Positions 18,456 to 26,983 of a DNA stretch of 57,555 nucleotides are shown piece by piece; within the stretch, counting starts at the first letter, position 1, and every line of letters begins with the position of its first letter. The notes under the pieces are model-generated. The model was not told the origin of the DNA. It saw nothing but the letters and a program-made list of their open reading frames with translations, and did no database searches. Both the position numbers and the translations under genes were made by a program. Source of the stretch: Collinsella sp. (GTDB lineage Bacteria > Actinomycetota > Coriobacteriia > Coriobacteriales > Coriobacteriaceae); NCBI GenBank assembly GCA_019414645.1, contig DXLP01000015.1, positions 1 to 57,555 on the forward strand. The letters run 5' to 3'.

Positions 18456-19457
18456 ATGGATACACTGCTCGAGGCCATTGACGTCTGCGATGTCGATGGC
18501 TTTTGCTATGGCAACTATACGGACGAGGAGGCCGGCACCGGTTGCACCGTAATCGTGGCACCCGAGGGCGCCACCGGCGGCGTTGACGTTCGCGGCGGTG
18601 CTCCAGCATCGCGCGAAACCGACCTGCTGCGACCCGAGAACACCGTCGACAAGGTCCACGCCGTCTGCCTTTCGGGTGGATCGGCCTTTGGCCTCGAGGC
18701 TGCAAGCGGCGTCGCTCGCGAGCTTGAGAGCCGCGGCATCGGCCTTCCCGTCGGCCCCACGCAGGTGCCTATCGTGTGCTCCAGCTGTATCTTCGACCTC
18801 GCCTTTGGTAACCCCACCGTGCGCCCCGACATTGAGGCCGGCATCGCCGCCGTGCGCGAAGCACTCGACCACACCCCCACCAAGCTCGAACAGGGCAACG
18901 TAGGCGCCGGCACGGGCGCTACCGTGGGTAAGCTCATGGGGCCTGCCACCTGCATGAAGGCCGGCCTTGGAGCTGCCGCCGTGGCACTCGGCCCCATCAA
19001 GGTGGGCGCCGTGGTCTCGGTCAACGCCTGCGGCAACGTTGTCGACCCCTTCACCGGCGAGTGGGTCGCCGGCATGCGCGCCGCAGCCGATAGCGACCAG
19101 ATCGTCGACATGGAACTCGCAGCCTTTGCCGCCGCCGGATCCATGCAGATGCCGCTCGACCGCACCAACACCACCATCAGCTGCATCGTCACCAACGTGG
19201 AACTCACTAAGGCACAAGCCACCAAGGTCTCCCAGATGGCCGCAGACGCCTACGCACACGCCATCCGCCCCACACACACCACCAACGACGGCGACACCAT
19301 CTACACCCTCGCCAGCGGCAAACTGGGCGCCCAGGCAAGCGCCGCCGTTCCCCTAGACCTACTGGGCATGCTCGCCGTAAGGGCCCTACAGACCGCCATC
19401 GTAAACGGAGCCAAAACCGCCAAAACCTCCCACGGCATCCCCGGCGCCGCGAAGTAG
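18456..19457 (+). CDS. P1 family (S58/DmpA-like) peptidase
   Basis: This 333-residue protein matches P1-family aminopeptidases and related NylC hydrolases, which mature by cutting themselves before a nucleophilic Ser or Thr. Visible are GGAPASRETDLLRPEN near residue 48, KVHAVCLSGGSAFGLEAASGV, GNVGAGTGATVGKLMG around the middle, and the probable processing site and nucleophile in RTNTTISCIVTN (about residue 230). The family trims N-terminal amino acids from peptides or hydrolyses amides; the substrate is unknown. The start follows GATAGGAG. It is the last plus-strand gene before the convergent hairpin pair at 19470-19797. Confidence 0.88.
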   Translation: MDTLLEAIDVCDVDGFCYGNYTDEEAGTGCTVIVAPEGATGGVDVRGGAPASRETDLLRPENTVDKVHAVCLSGGSAFGLEAASGVARELESRGIGLPVGPTQVPIVCSSCIFDLAFGNPTVRPDIEAGIAAVREALDHTPTKLEQGNVGAGTGATVGKLMGPATCMKAGLGAAAVALGPIKVGAVVSVNACGNVVDPFTGEWVAGMRAAADSDQIVDMELAAFAAAGSMQMPLDRTNTTISCIVTNVELTKAQATKVSQMAADAYAHAIRPTHTTNDGDTIYTLASGKLGAQASAAVPLDLLGMLAVRALQTAIVNGAKTAKTSHGIPGAAK

Positions 19458-19469
19458 CCTAACCTGACC

Positions 19470-19594
19470 GGTTGCCCGGTGGGGCTTGGTTATGTTTGCT
19501 GCTCTACAGTCCTGGCTCGCACGAAGAGCACATTAAGTGCTCTTCGGCTCGTGCGGAACTCGCGACAAACATAACCAAGCCCCACCGGGCAACC
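19470..19594 (+). repeat. Long hairpin element A downstream of the P1 peptidase
   Basis: Perfect 29-bp arms at 19470-19498 and 19566-19594 enclose a core with its own perfect stem GAAGAGCAC/GTGCTCTTC (19523-19531/19537-19545, loop ATTAA). The core is shared, in opposite orientation, with element B at 19688-19797. Each element has the same orientation relative to its upstream gene. Confidence 0.7.
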
Positions 19595-19687
19595 TACCAA
19601 CCAGATTCTTTTCAGCCCAGGCCCCTGTGTACCGCGCGTCGAAGATCTTCAAATTCAAATAAACTGACAATCGATTCTTATAGCAGA

Positions 19688-19797
19688 GGCCCCTTGGCCT
19701 TTAGTTTGATACAAGTTCCGCACGAGCCGGAAAGCACTTAATGTGCTTTCCGTGCGAGCAGGACTGTTCGCAGTAGCAAACTAAAGGCCAAGGGGCC
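19688..19797 (-). repeat. Long hairpin element B downstream of the glycosyltransferase
   Basis: Perfect 21-bp arms at 19688-19708 and 19777-19797 enclose the core stem GGAAAGCAC/GTGCTTTCC (19729-19737/19743-19751). Compared with element A the core shows two compensatory pair changes, while the arms are unrelated except for the GTTTG/CAAAC next to the core. Confidence 0.7.
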
Positions 19798-19829
19798 CAG
19801 TCAACCTATCAACAGCGATTACTCAGCAG

Positions 19830-20861
19830 CTAGTTGAATTTGAAGATCTTTGAGGCAAGACGGTATAGGCCGAGTGTGGTTTTGTCTCCGGCCCGTCCGC
19901 GCAGATTGGTGAAGAACCCGACCACGCCGTAGCGGGCACGACGATACATGCGCTCGTCGTAGGCCTTCAAATCATTCCACAGCATCTTTAGGCGCTCGTC
20001 GGCGCAATCTTCCTCGGAAAGCTTGGTGAGCACCGAGCAGATCGCCATCATCATGGTGAAATAGCCCATCATGTACGAGCGCAGACGCGACGACTCAACA
20101 TCGCTGTACAGGTGGTACGACTCCATCATGATGCGCGTCACACGGAACTGCTGGTCCAGACGCTTGACCATCGTGGCCTCGTTGACACTCTGGCCCTCGC
20201 GACCGATAAAGTAGCGATAGAGGTCGATGTCGGCGTAGTACATGGTCTTGCAACGCGGCAGCGGCACGTAGGCGTAGATGTTGTCCACATAGAACGTGTG
20301 CGGCGGCATGGGAAGGTTGGACTCGCGCAGCACATCCGTGCGATAGCACAGGCTGTGCATGAGTAGGTTCTGGTCCAGGCGGAAATGACCGATCTGATCC
20401 CAGGAAAAGATCTTTTTGCGCGGCAGGGCAAATTTGTAGCCAATAGCGGTATGCGTGCCCTCGTAAACCTTCTCGTACACGTAGTTCGAGATAAACAGGT
20501 CAACGCGCTGGTCACGCTCTTCAAAGCCACGCAGAATCGACAGCATAGTCGAAAGAGCCGCAGCATCGAGCCAGTCATCCGAGTCGACGACCTTGTAGTA
20601 GGTGCCCTGTGCCTCGCGCAGACCCGAAAGGACGGCAATACCGTGGCCGCCGTTCTCCTGGTGCACCGCGCGAATGATACCGGGATAACGTGCCTCCCAC
20701 TCGTCGGCCTTATCGGCCGTCTCGTCCTTGGAGCCGTCGTCCACTACGATAATCTCGATATCGGTGGCGTAATTGCTCCCCTCCAAGATGGAGGTGATGC
20801 AATGGTCCATGTCCTTGGCGGCGTTATACGAGGGAATACCGAATGTTATGACTTTATGCAT
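19830..20861 (-). CDS. Family 2 glycosyltransferase
   Basis: This protein of about 343 residues has a GT-A type family 2 domain: ITFGIPSYNAAKDMDHCITSIL at the start, IEIIVVDDGSKDETADKADE, the ENGGHGIAVLSGL segment and the metal-binding DSDDWLD. The C-terminal half (with LPMPPHTFYVDNIYAY and RYFIGREGQSVNE) resembles wall or capsular polysaccharide transferases. The start at 20861 overlaps the end of glf by 8 bp, so the two form an operon. The neighbour makes UDP-galactofuranose, so a galactofuranosyl transfer role is plausible but not shown. No transmembrane segment is obvious. Confidence 0.86.
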   Translation of the reverse strand: MHKVITFGIPSYNAAKDMDHCITSILEGSNYATDIEIIVVDDGSKDETADKADEWEARYPGIIRAVHQENGGHGIAVLSGLREAQGTYYKVVDSDDWLDAAALSTMLSILRGFEERDQRVDLFISNYVYEKVYEGTHTAIGYKFALPRKKIFSWDQIGHFRLDQNLLMHSLCYRTDVLRESNLPMPPHTFYVDNIYAYVPLPRCKTMYYADIDLYRYFIGREGQSVNEATMVKRLDQQFRVTRIMMESYHLYSDVESSRLRSYMMGYFTMMMAICSVLTKLSEEDCADERLKMLWNDLKAYDERMYRRARYGVVGFFTNLRGRAGDKTTLGLYRLASKIFKFN

Positions 20862-22056
20862 GGCAGGCGATAATCTCATCCGAAAGATCGAGGGCGGAAT
20901 TGGTCACAGCGTCCATATCGTAGTAACGATACTCGGCCAGACGACCCACCGGGTGGAAGTTCGTCAGGTTCTGGACGCGCTCAAGATAGCGCTCATAGAG
21001 CTCACGGTTCTCGGGCTCAAGAATGGCGTAGTACGGCGTCTCGCCCGAGCCGGGCGTATAGGCCTTGGAATACTCCTTCATGATGGTGGTCTTGCCGGGC
21101 AGGATCTGACCGGTCATGTTCTTGAACTCGGTAATGCGCGTGTAGTCCTCGCTCGTGGTGTAGTTGACGGTGCCCACGGGCTGGAACTGGTCCATATCGA
21201 GCGTCTCGAACTTCATGTCGAGCGTGCGGTACGGTAGCGCGCCCAGATCGAGATTGAACAGCTCATCGAGCGGACCGGTGTAGACGATCTCGCCACCATA
21301 GACCTTGCCGTCGATCTTGACGGTAGTCTCGTCGATTTCAAAGGGGTCACGGGCGTCCACGTCGCAGAACACGTCGATCAGGTCGTGGTCGAGCATATGC
21401 TCAAAGAGCGCCGTGTAGCCCTCCTGCGGCATGCCCTGGAAGGGAGCTTGCGGGAAGTAGCGGTCATCATCGCCCACAAAGACGGGAACGCGGCCGGTGA
21501 TCGAGGGATCGATCTGATCGGGCGTCTGGCCCCACTGCTTCATGGTGTAATGCAAAAAGACGTTCTCGTAGACGTAATCGGCGACCTCGGCAAGATCCGG
21601 GTCGTTCTTCTTACGCAGCTCCATAATGGGCACCTTGACATCCTTGCCAAAGGTCTCCACGAGCTTCTGATACAGCTCCTCGCCGCGCTCGTCACCAAAG
21701 GCGAGCTTGAGACTCGCATGGTTGAAGGGCACGGGCATAAGGGTACCGTTGATGTTGGCGAGCACCTTGTGCTGATAATCCGTCCACTTGGTAAAGCGCG
21801 ACAGGAAATTGTGCACGCGCTCGTTAAAAGTGTGATAGATATGCGGACCGTACTCGTGGATCAGGATTCCGGCCTCGTCAGTGCAGTCATAGGCATTGCC
21901 CGCAATGTGGCTACGGCGCTCCAAAACGGCAACACGATAGCCGATGGTCTCGGCAAGACGGCGGGCGCAAACGGCACCGGCATATCCAGCACCGACGACA
22001 ATCATGTCGTACGCGCCGGCGTTAAAGCCTTCAGGCAGGCCTGAGGTAATCTGCAT
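20854..22056 (-). CDS. glf: UDP-galactopyranose mutase
   Basis: This 400-residue flavoenzyme converts UDP-galactopyranose to UDP-galactofuranose. The FAD-binding N-terminus YDMIVVGAGYAGAVCARRLAE is followed by RRSHIAGNAYDCTDEAGILIHEYGPHIYHT, a Glf signature, then FTKWTDYQHKVLANINGTLMPVPFN and the KQWGQTPDQID region. YTGPLDELFN and the C-terminal GRLAEYRYYDMD also fit. The start follows AAGGAG. It is first in a two-gene operon with the glycosyltransferase and presumably supplies activated galactofuranose for a surface glycan. Confidence 0.96.
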   Translation of the reverse strand: MQITSGLPEGFNAGAYDMIVVGAGYAGAVCARRLAETIGYRVAVLERRSHIAGNAYDCTDEAGILIHEYGPHIYHTFNERVHNFLSRFTKWTDYQHKVLANINGTLMPVPFNHASLKLAFGDERGEELYQKLVETFGKDVKVPIMELRKKNDPDLAEVADYVYENVFLHYTMKQWGQTPDQIDPSITGRVPVFVGDDDRYFPQAPFQGMPQEGYTALFEHMLDHDLIDVFCDVDARDPFEIDETTVKIDGKVYGGEIVYTGPLDELFNLDLGALPYRTLDMKFETLDMDQFQPVGTVNYTTSEDYTRITEFKNMTGQILPGKTTIMKEYSKAYTPGSGETPYYAILEPENRELYERYLERVQNLTNFHPVGRLAEYRYYDMDAVTNSALDLSDEIIACHA

Positions 22057-22154
22057 CGATACTCCTTGTCAAAAGCCACGGGCTCGTTAGCTGGGCTTTT
22101 CTCGAACATTCTTCGAGACATATTTATCAGAGCGATTATAGCGCTAATGCGTCC

Positions 22155-22160
22155 TATAAT
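22155..22160 (+). promoter_or_regulatory. pta -10 element
   Basis: TATAAT in CGTCCTATAATGAG. No clear -35 is seen 17 nt upstream. The transcript would have a leader of about 120 nt containing the hairpin at 22214-22234. Confidence 0.5.
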
Positions 22161-22213
22161 GAGCTTGCCACACAAGGAAAGCTCAAGCACCGCGGCGTAC
22201 ATAATTGAAAGGT

Positions 22214-22234
22214 AAACCCGCTAGCAGCGGGTTT
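22214..22234 (+). terminator. Hairpin in the pta leader
   Basis: AAACCCGCT (22214-22222) pairs with AGCGGGTTT (22226-22234), followed by ATT. It lies between the candidate promoter and the pta start and could be an attenuator, or the terminator of an unseen short transcript. Confidence 0.45.
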
Positions 22235-22287
22235 ATTCGTGAACAGCCGGGTGCCTGGAGCTTAGCGAAACGCTTGTAAGGAGTAAC

Positions 22288-23268
22288 ATGAGCGATTTCC
22301 TAAACCGTATGAAGTCTGCCGCCAAGGCCGACCTTAAGACGATCGTCCTGCCCGAGGGCGAGGATCCGCGCACTATCGTCGCGGCCACCAAAATCATCGA
22401 GGAGGGCCTGGCAAAGATCGTCATCCTGGGCAACCCCGACGAGATCAACGTTCCCGGCGCTACCGTCATCGACCCGCGCAATGCCGAGAAGCACGAGGAG
22501 TACGCGCAGAAGTTTGCCGAGCTCCGCGCCAAGAAGGGCGTTACCATCGAGCAGGCTCGCGCCCAGGTGATGGACGCCACCTACTTTGGCACCATGATGG
22601 TCAAGATGGGCGATGCCGACGGCCTGGTCTCCGGCGCCTGCCACTCCACCGCCGACACCCTGCGCCCCGCGCTTCAGATCCTCAAGACCGCCCCGGGCAC
22701 CAAGCTGGTCTCGGCCTTCTTCGTGATGTGCACCGACACCCCGCAGTTCGGCACTGACGGCACGCTGATCTTCGCCGACTGCGGCCTCAACATCAACCCG
22801 TCCTCCGACGAGCTCTCCGAGATCGCCATCGCCTCCGCTCACTCCTGGTCCACCTTCATGGGCAACGTTGAGCCGCACGTGGCCATGCTCTCCTACTCCA
22901 CCATGGGCTCCGCTGGCGGCGAGGTCGCCAAGAAGGTCCAGGAGGCTGTGAAGTTCTGCAAGGAGAAGGCTCCCGAGCTCGCCATCGACGGCGACCTGCA
23001 GCTCGATGCCGCTATTGTCCCCACCGTCGCCCAGCTCAAGGCTCCCGGCTCCTCCGTTGCCGGCAAGGCCAACGTGCTCGTGTTCCCCGACCTCGAGGCC
23101 GGCAACATCGGCTACAAGCTGGTCCAGCGCTTCGCCGGCGCCGACGCCTACGGCCCCATCCTGCAGGGCATCGCCAAGCCGGTCAACGATCTGTCGCGCG
23201 GCTGCTCTGCCGACGACATCGTGGGCGTCGTGGCCATCACCGCCGTCCAGGCTCAGATGGCTGAGTAG
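22288..23268 (+). CDS. pta: Phosphate acetyltransferase
   Basis: This 326-residue enzyme interconverts acetyl-CoA and acetyl phosphate. It is the short, catalytic-domain-only form. Motifs include KTIVLPEGEDPRTIVAATKI at the N-terminus, DGLVSGACHSTADTLRPALQI, the TDGTLIFADCGLNINPSSDELSEIA segment, and PHVAMLSYSTMGSAGG. NVLVFPDLEAGNIGYKLVQR and GPILQGIAKPVNDLSRGCS near the end are family-typical. AAGGAGTAAC precedes the ATG. It is transcribed towards two acetate kinase genes on the other strand, so the full acetyl-CoA to acetate plus ATP route is here. Codons are strongly C-ending. Confidence 0.96.
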   Translation: MSDFLNRMKSAAKADLKTIVLPEGEDPRTIVAATKIIEEGLAKIVILGNPDEINVPGATVIDPRNAEKHEEYAQKFAELRAKKGVTIEQARAQVMDATYFGTMMVKMGDADGLVSGACHSTADTLRPALQILKTAPGTKLVSAFFVMCTDTPQFGTDGTLIFADCGLNINPSSDELSEIAIASAHSWSTFMGNVEPHVAMLSYSTMGSAGGEVAKKVQEAVKFCKEKAPELAIDGDLQLDAAIVPTVAQLKAPGSSVAGKANVLVFPDLEAGNIGYKLVQRFAGADAYGPILQGIAKPVNDLSRGCSADDIVGVVAITAVQAQMAE

Positions 23269-23283
23269 CGGACGCACTCCCCC

Positions 23284-23414
23284 GAAGGCCGTACGGGCTA
23301 GCCCCTGAAAACGTCCTCGACCAATGAAACGCCCCCGTTCTGCTCCTTCGGAGCTACGAACGGGGGCGTTTCTGGTCTGCGGGATGTTTTCAGGGGCTAG
23401 CCCGTACGGCCTTC
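23284..23414 (+). repeat. Long double hairpin downstream of pta
   Basis: The arms 23284-23316 and 23382-23414 are 33 bp with a single wobble. Inside, GAAACGCCCCCGTTC (23326-23340) pairs perfectly with GAACGGGGGCGTTTC (23358-23372), capped by GCTCC/GGAGC. The whole element is about 131 nt and lies in the convergent gap between pta and ackA; the remaining gap up to 23564 holds nothing I recognise. Confidence 0.65.
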
Positions 23415-23564
23415 TACCACTACGTAGTATTCAGGGCATCTGGAGTGGACGGCGGCTTGGCTACGGGCTGGGGCTGAGGATCTGAATGGATGGGTGTCAT
23501 TGCCGAGAGCGCAGGCGTTGCTGGTGGCGATCACTTTGGAACTGGAATTTCCGCCTGCCAGCAA

Positions 23565-23598
23565 AAAGGCCTCCGGAGCTGTTGCGCTGGAGGCCTTT
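23565..23598 (-). terminator. Intrinsic terminator of ackA1
   Basis: AAAGGCCTCC (23565-23574) pairs with GGAGGCCTTT (23589-23598). The minus-strand continuation has TTTTTGC. Confidence 0.85.
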
Positions 23599-23620
23599 CG
23601 TTTACTTGCAAATGCGTGCG

Positions 23621-24799
23621 TTAGTTGTTCTTGGTCAGACGCTCGACGTCGTGGGCGATCATGTATTCCTCGTCGGTGGGGATGACCATGACCGTGACGG
23701 CGGAACCGGCGGCACTGATAACCTGCGGGCCGTTGCCCACAGCCTCGCGGTTCTTGTTGTTGTCGATGCGTACGCCCAGCCACTCAAAGCAGTCGCAGAA
23801 GGCCTTGCGGATCGACCAGTCGTTCTCGCCGATGCCGGCGGTAAAGGTGATGGTGTCCACGCCCGCCATGGAGGCGATCATGGAACCGGCCTGCTGCATG
23901 GCCTTGTATGCGAACATATCGAAGGCGAGCAGGCAGCGCTCGTCACCCTCGGAGGCGCGCGTACGGATGTCGCGGGCGTCGTTGGAGATGCCCGAGATGG
24001 CAAGCAGACCAGACTGCTTGTTCATCATGTCGTCGACTTCCTGGTAACTGTATCCGCCCTCGCGCTGCAGGTAGCACACGGTGGCCGGGTCAATGGAACC
24101 ACAACGGGTGCCCATCATCAGGCCGTCGAGCGGCGTGAGACCCATCGTGGTGTCGCGGCACACGCCGTCCTCGATAGCAGCGAGCGAAGCACCGTTGCCC
24201 AGATGGCACGAAAGCAGGCGGTGGCAGCGCGAGCCCAGGATCTCCTTGGCCATCATCCACTCGTAGCGGTGGCTCGTACCGTGTGCGCCGTACTTGCGCA
24301 CGTGATACTTGTCGCACACGTCCTTGGGCAGCGCGTAGGTGTAGGCGACCTCGGGCATGGTCATGTGGAACGAGGTGTCGAAGACGGCCACGTTGGGCAG
24401 CTCCGGATACTTCTCGCGGCAATATTCGATTGCCGCGGCCTCGCCGTAATTGTGCAACGGAGCGAGCGGGGCCACCTCAAGGATCTTAGCCATGACCTCA
24501 TCGTCGACGACCGCGGAATCATCGAAGTGCCAGCCACCCTGAACGATGCGATGCCCAATGCCATCAATCGTAAAGTCGGTCTTCTCGAGCTCCTCGAGCA
24601 CGCGAGCGATAGCAGAGCGATGATCGGGGAAGGGGACCTCCTCGGTCTGCTTGGCGCCACCGTTCTCGGAGTGGCCGAAGATGCCCATGCCCGATCCGAT
24701 ACGCTCGCAGTTGCCCTTGGCGAAAACCTCGCGGGTATCGGTATCCAAAAGCTGATATTTAAGGCTTGAGCTGCCGGCGTTGACAACAAGTACGTTCAT
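23621..24799 (-). CDS. ackA: Acetate kinase, copy 1
   Basis: This 392-residue enzyme makes ATP and acetate from acetyl phosphate. The ASKHA-fold markers are present: MNVLVVNAGSSSLKYQLLD, the GHRIVQGG segment with the substrate Arg, VAVFDTSFHMTMP, HLGNGASLAAIEDG, DTTMGLTPLDGLMMGTRCGSIDP, and the adenosine-region TFTAGIGEND. It shares length and every motif with the neighbour at 24964-26142 but clearly differs in sequence throughout, so the duplication is old. It lies downstream of that gene in the same direction, with a hairpin at 24916-24955 between them. Confidence 0.96.
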   Translation of the reverse strand: MNVLVVNAGSSSLKYQLLDTDTREVFAKGNCERIGSGMGIFGHSENGGAKQTEEVPFPDHRSAIARVLEELEKTDFTIDGIGHRIVQGGWHFDDSAVVDDEVMAKILEVAPLAPLHNYGEAAAIEYCREKYPELPNVAVFDTSFHMTMPEVAYTYALPKDVCDKYHVRKYGAHGTSHRYEWMMAKEILGSRCHRLLSCHLGNGASLAAIEDGVCRDTTMGLTPLDGLMMGTRCGSIDPATVCYLQREGGYSYQEVDDMMNKQSGLLAISGISNDARDIRTRASEGDERCLLAFDMFAYKAMQQAGSMIASMAGVDTITFTAGIGENDWSIRKAFCDCFEWLGVRIDNNKNREAVGNGPQVISAAGSAVTVMVIPTDEEYMIAHDVERLTKNN

Positions 24800-24915
24800 G
24801 AGACTCCTTTGCAGTGCAATACGGTCGACGCAGACCCCTTAAGGCGGCCGCATTTTAATAAGAAGTTATCACAACTTAATAAATAGCTATCAGGCATATC
24901 GCCCAACGAGCATAA

Positions 24916-24955
24916 AAGGGGGGCCGAACGGCGCTCGGTCGTCCAGCCCCTCCCC
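24916..24955 (-). terminator. Terminator between the two acetate kinases
   Basis: A G-rich run (24918-24923) pairs with the C-rich run at 24946-24955, with further pairing inside. On the minus strand the stem is followed by TTTTATG. Confidence 0.6.
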
Positions 24956-24963
24956 TCTTGCAA

Positions 24964-26142
24964 TTACTTGCCGTTGACGATGCGCTCGACGTCGGAAGCG
25001 ATCATGAACTCCTCGTCCGTGGGGATGACGAAAATCTTGACCTTGGAATCCTTGGCGGACAGGCACCAAGCGCCGTCGCCACGCAGGGCGTTGCGGGCAT
25101 GATCCATCTTGACGCCCATAAAGGCCAGACGGTCGGCCACGCCAGCGCGGACAGCCGGAGCGTGCTCGCCGATGCCGGCAGTAAAGACCAGGGTGTCCAT
25201 ACCGCACATAGAAGTAGCCATCTCGGCAACCTTGGCGGCAATCTTGTAGACAAACATGTCGAAGGCGAGCTGAGCATCGGGGTCACCAGCGGCGGCGAGC
25301 TCCTCGACGTTGCGGCAGTCGTTGGTCTTGCCGCCGGTCACAGCCAAAAGGCCGGACTTCTTGTTCATCATCTCGTCGACCTCGTCGAAGGTGTAGCCAC
25401 CCTCGCGCTGCAGGTAGCACACGGTAGCCGGGTCGATGGAGCCGCAGCGGGTGCCCATCATGACGCCGTCGAGTGGCGTCAAGCCCATGGTGGTGTCCAT
25501 GCACTTGCCGTCCTCGATGGCGCACAGGGAAGCGCCGGAGCCGATATGGCACACGACGACCTTGCGGGCCTCGCCGTTGGTCATCTCGGCGATCTTCTTG
25601 GAGATGTAGCGATAGCTGGTGCCGTGGGCGCCGTACTTACGGATGTGCAGCTTGTCGCAAACATCCTTGGGAAGGGCGTAGGTCTTGGCAACCTCGGGCA
25701 TGTTGAAGTGGAAAGCGGTGTCGTAGACCGTGACGTTGGGCAGGTCGGGATACTGCTCCAGGCAGTACTCGATAACGTTGGCCTCGGGGTTGTTGTGCAG
25801 CGGCGCCAGCGGAGCGACCTCGCGGATCTTGGCGAGAACGTCCTCGTCGACGAGGGAGGAGTCGCCAAAGTACCAGCCGCCCTGAACGATACGGTGACCA
25901 ATGCCCTCGATCTTGACGCCGTTGGCCTCGAGGTCCTTCAGAACGACCTCGATGGCGACCTTGTGGTCGGGGAACTCGATGTTCTCGGTCACCTTCTTGG
26001 AACCGTTGGCAGCGTGGGTGAAGGTACCGCCGGTAAAGCAGACGCGCTCGCAGGAGCCCTTTGCGGACACCTTGTGGGACTTGGTATCGATGACCTGATA
26101 CTTAAGGGTCGAAGATCCTGCGTTGACGACCAGAACGTTCAT
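24964..26142 (-). CDS. ackA: Acetate kinase, copy 2
   Basis: This is a second 392-residue acetate kinase with the full motif set: MNVLVVNAGSSTLKYQVID, GHRIVQGGWYFGDSS, VTVYDTAFHFNMPEVAKTYALP, HIGSGASLCAIEDG, DTTMGLTPLDGVMMGTRCGSIDP and VFTAGIGEH. The catalytic Arg, His and Glu residues seen in copy 1 are retained, so both copies should be active. GGGAG precedes the ATG. It may carry different kinetics, substrate preference (propionate, butyrate) or regulation, but nothing in the sequence decides this. A leader of about 50 nt separates it from the hinT terminator. Confidence 0.95.
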   Translation of the reverse strand: MNVLVVNAGSSTLKYQVIDTKSHKVSAKGSCERVCFTGGTFTHAANGSKKVTENIEFPDHKVAIEVVLKDLEANGVKIEGIGHRIVQGGWYFGDSSLVDEDVLAKIREVAPLAPLHNNPEANVIEYCLEQYPDLPNVTVYDTAFHFNMPEVAKTYALPKDVCDKLHIRKYGAHGTSYRYISKKIAEMTNGEARKVVVCHIGSGASLCAIEDGKCMDTTMGLTPLDGVMMGTRCGSIDPATVCYLQREGGYTFDEVDEMMNKKSGLLAVTGGKTNDCRNVEELAAAGDPDAQLAFDMFVYKIAAKVAEMATSMCGMDTLVFTAGIGEHAPAVRAGVADRLAFMGVKMDHARNALRGDGAWCLSAKDSKVKIFVIPTDEEFMIASDVERIVNGK

Positions 26143-26195
26143 GTGTCTCCCTACTAACAGGCGGTGTGGCGCCGCCAGGTTACATACGCTTCAAT

Positions 26196-26229
26196 AATAA
26201 ACCCAAACGCCCTCGCGCTCGGGTTTATT
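26196..26229 (-). terminator. Intrinsic terminator of the xseA-xseB-hinT run
   Basis: AATAAACCC (26196-26204) pairs with GGGTTTATT (26221-26229). A second hairpin CTTCCGT/ACGGAAG lies at about 26260-26282. Confidence 0.75.
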
Positions 26230-26289
26230 GCGTTGATATATAAGTTATCGGTGCCTGAGCTTCCGTTTCATTGCACGGAAGAGGCGTCC

Positions 26290-26625
26290 TCAGATGAGGT
26301 TCTCGCCCAGGTTTTTGCCGCCGAGGACGTGCATGTGGAAGTGCATGACGGTCTGACCGGCGTTGACGCCCTTGTTGGAGATGACGCGGAAACCGTCCTC
26401 CAGACCCTTGGCCTTGGCGACCTCCTGGATGGCGTGGGCCATGGCGCCCATGGTCTCGGCGGGCACGTTATCGGCGATGTCACTGTAGTGCTTCTTGGGG
26501 ATCACGAGCGTGTGGACCGGCGCCTGGGGATTGAGGTCGTCGAACGCGATGACCTGGTCATCCTCGTAGACGACGGTCGAGGGGATCTCGTGGTTGGCAA
26601 TTTTGCAGAAGATGCAATCACACAT
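26290..26625 (-). CDS. hinT: HIT family nucleotide-binding protein
   Basis: This 111-residue protein has the histidine-triad motif VMHFHMHVLGG near its C-terminus, preceded by CDCIFCKIANHEIPSTVVYEDD with the zinc-type CxxC and AFDDLNPQAPVHTLVIPKKHY. The HinT group hydrolyses nucleoside phosphoramidates. The start at 26625 is preferred because AAAGGA lies upstream. It follows xseB closely and probably ends the xseA-xseB-hinT transcript, terminated at 26196-26229. Confidence 0.93.
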   Translation of the reverse strand: MCDCIFCKIANHEIPSTVVYEDDQVIAFDDLNPQAPVHTLVIPKKHYSDIADNVPAETMGAMAHAIQEVAKAKGLEDGFRVISNKGVNAGQTVMHFHMHVLGGKNLGENLI

Positions 26626-26674
26626 GGTTGGTTCCTTTCTCACAGACCAAGGTAATTATATTTGGTCGGGATGG

Positions 26675-26941
26675 TTAGAACGAGAGGTTGTCGTCGGTGT
26701 TGGCGGCTTCGCCGTCGGCGAGCACGTCGTTGCCGTCGACGTCCTTCAGGAGCACCGAGACCTTCTGCTCGGCATCGGACAAGCGGGTACGCAGGCTCTT
26801 GAGGAGCTCGACGCCGCGGGTATAGCTCTCAAGCGACTCCTCGAGCTCCATATCGCCCGATTCCAGGCTGCGTATGATGAGCTCCAACTCCTGCGAAGCC
26901 TGCTTGTACGTAAGCTGCTCGACCGGGGTCTTCTCTGCCAT
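26675..26941 (-). CDS. xseB: Exodeoxyribonuclease VII small subunit
   Basis: This 88-residue protein has the XseB core (PVEQLTYKQASQELELIIRSLESGDMELEESLESYTRGVELLK), a helical hairpin that binds the large subunit. The C-terminal 20 residues are acidic. It lies 42 bp after xseA with a good AGGAAAGG site. Its partner next door supports the call. Confidence 0.94.
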   Translation of the reverse strand: MAEKTPVEQLTYKQASQELELIIRSLESGDMELEESLESYTRGVELLKSLRTRLSDAEQKVSVLLKDVDGNDVLADGEAANTDDNLSF

Positions 26942-26983
26942 ATCTGTTTCCTTTCCTAAAGGTTTATCGCTGCGAAACGCGGC

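Noticed and set aside
22156..22287. Leader of pta as a riboswitch or T-box
   Set aside because: Only a short terminator-like hairpin is visible; no T-box sequence or aptamer core is present.
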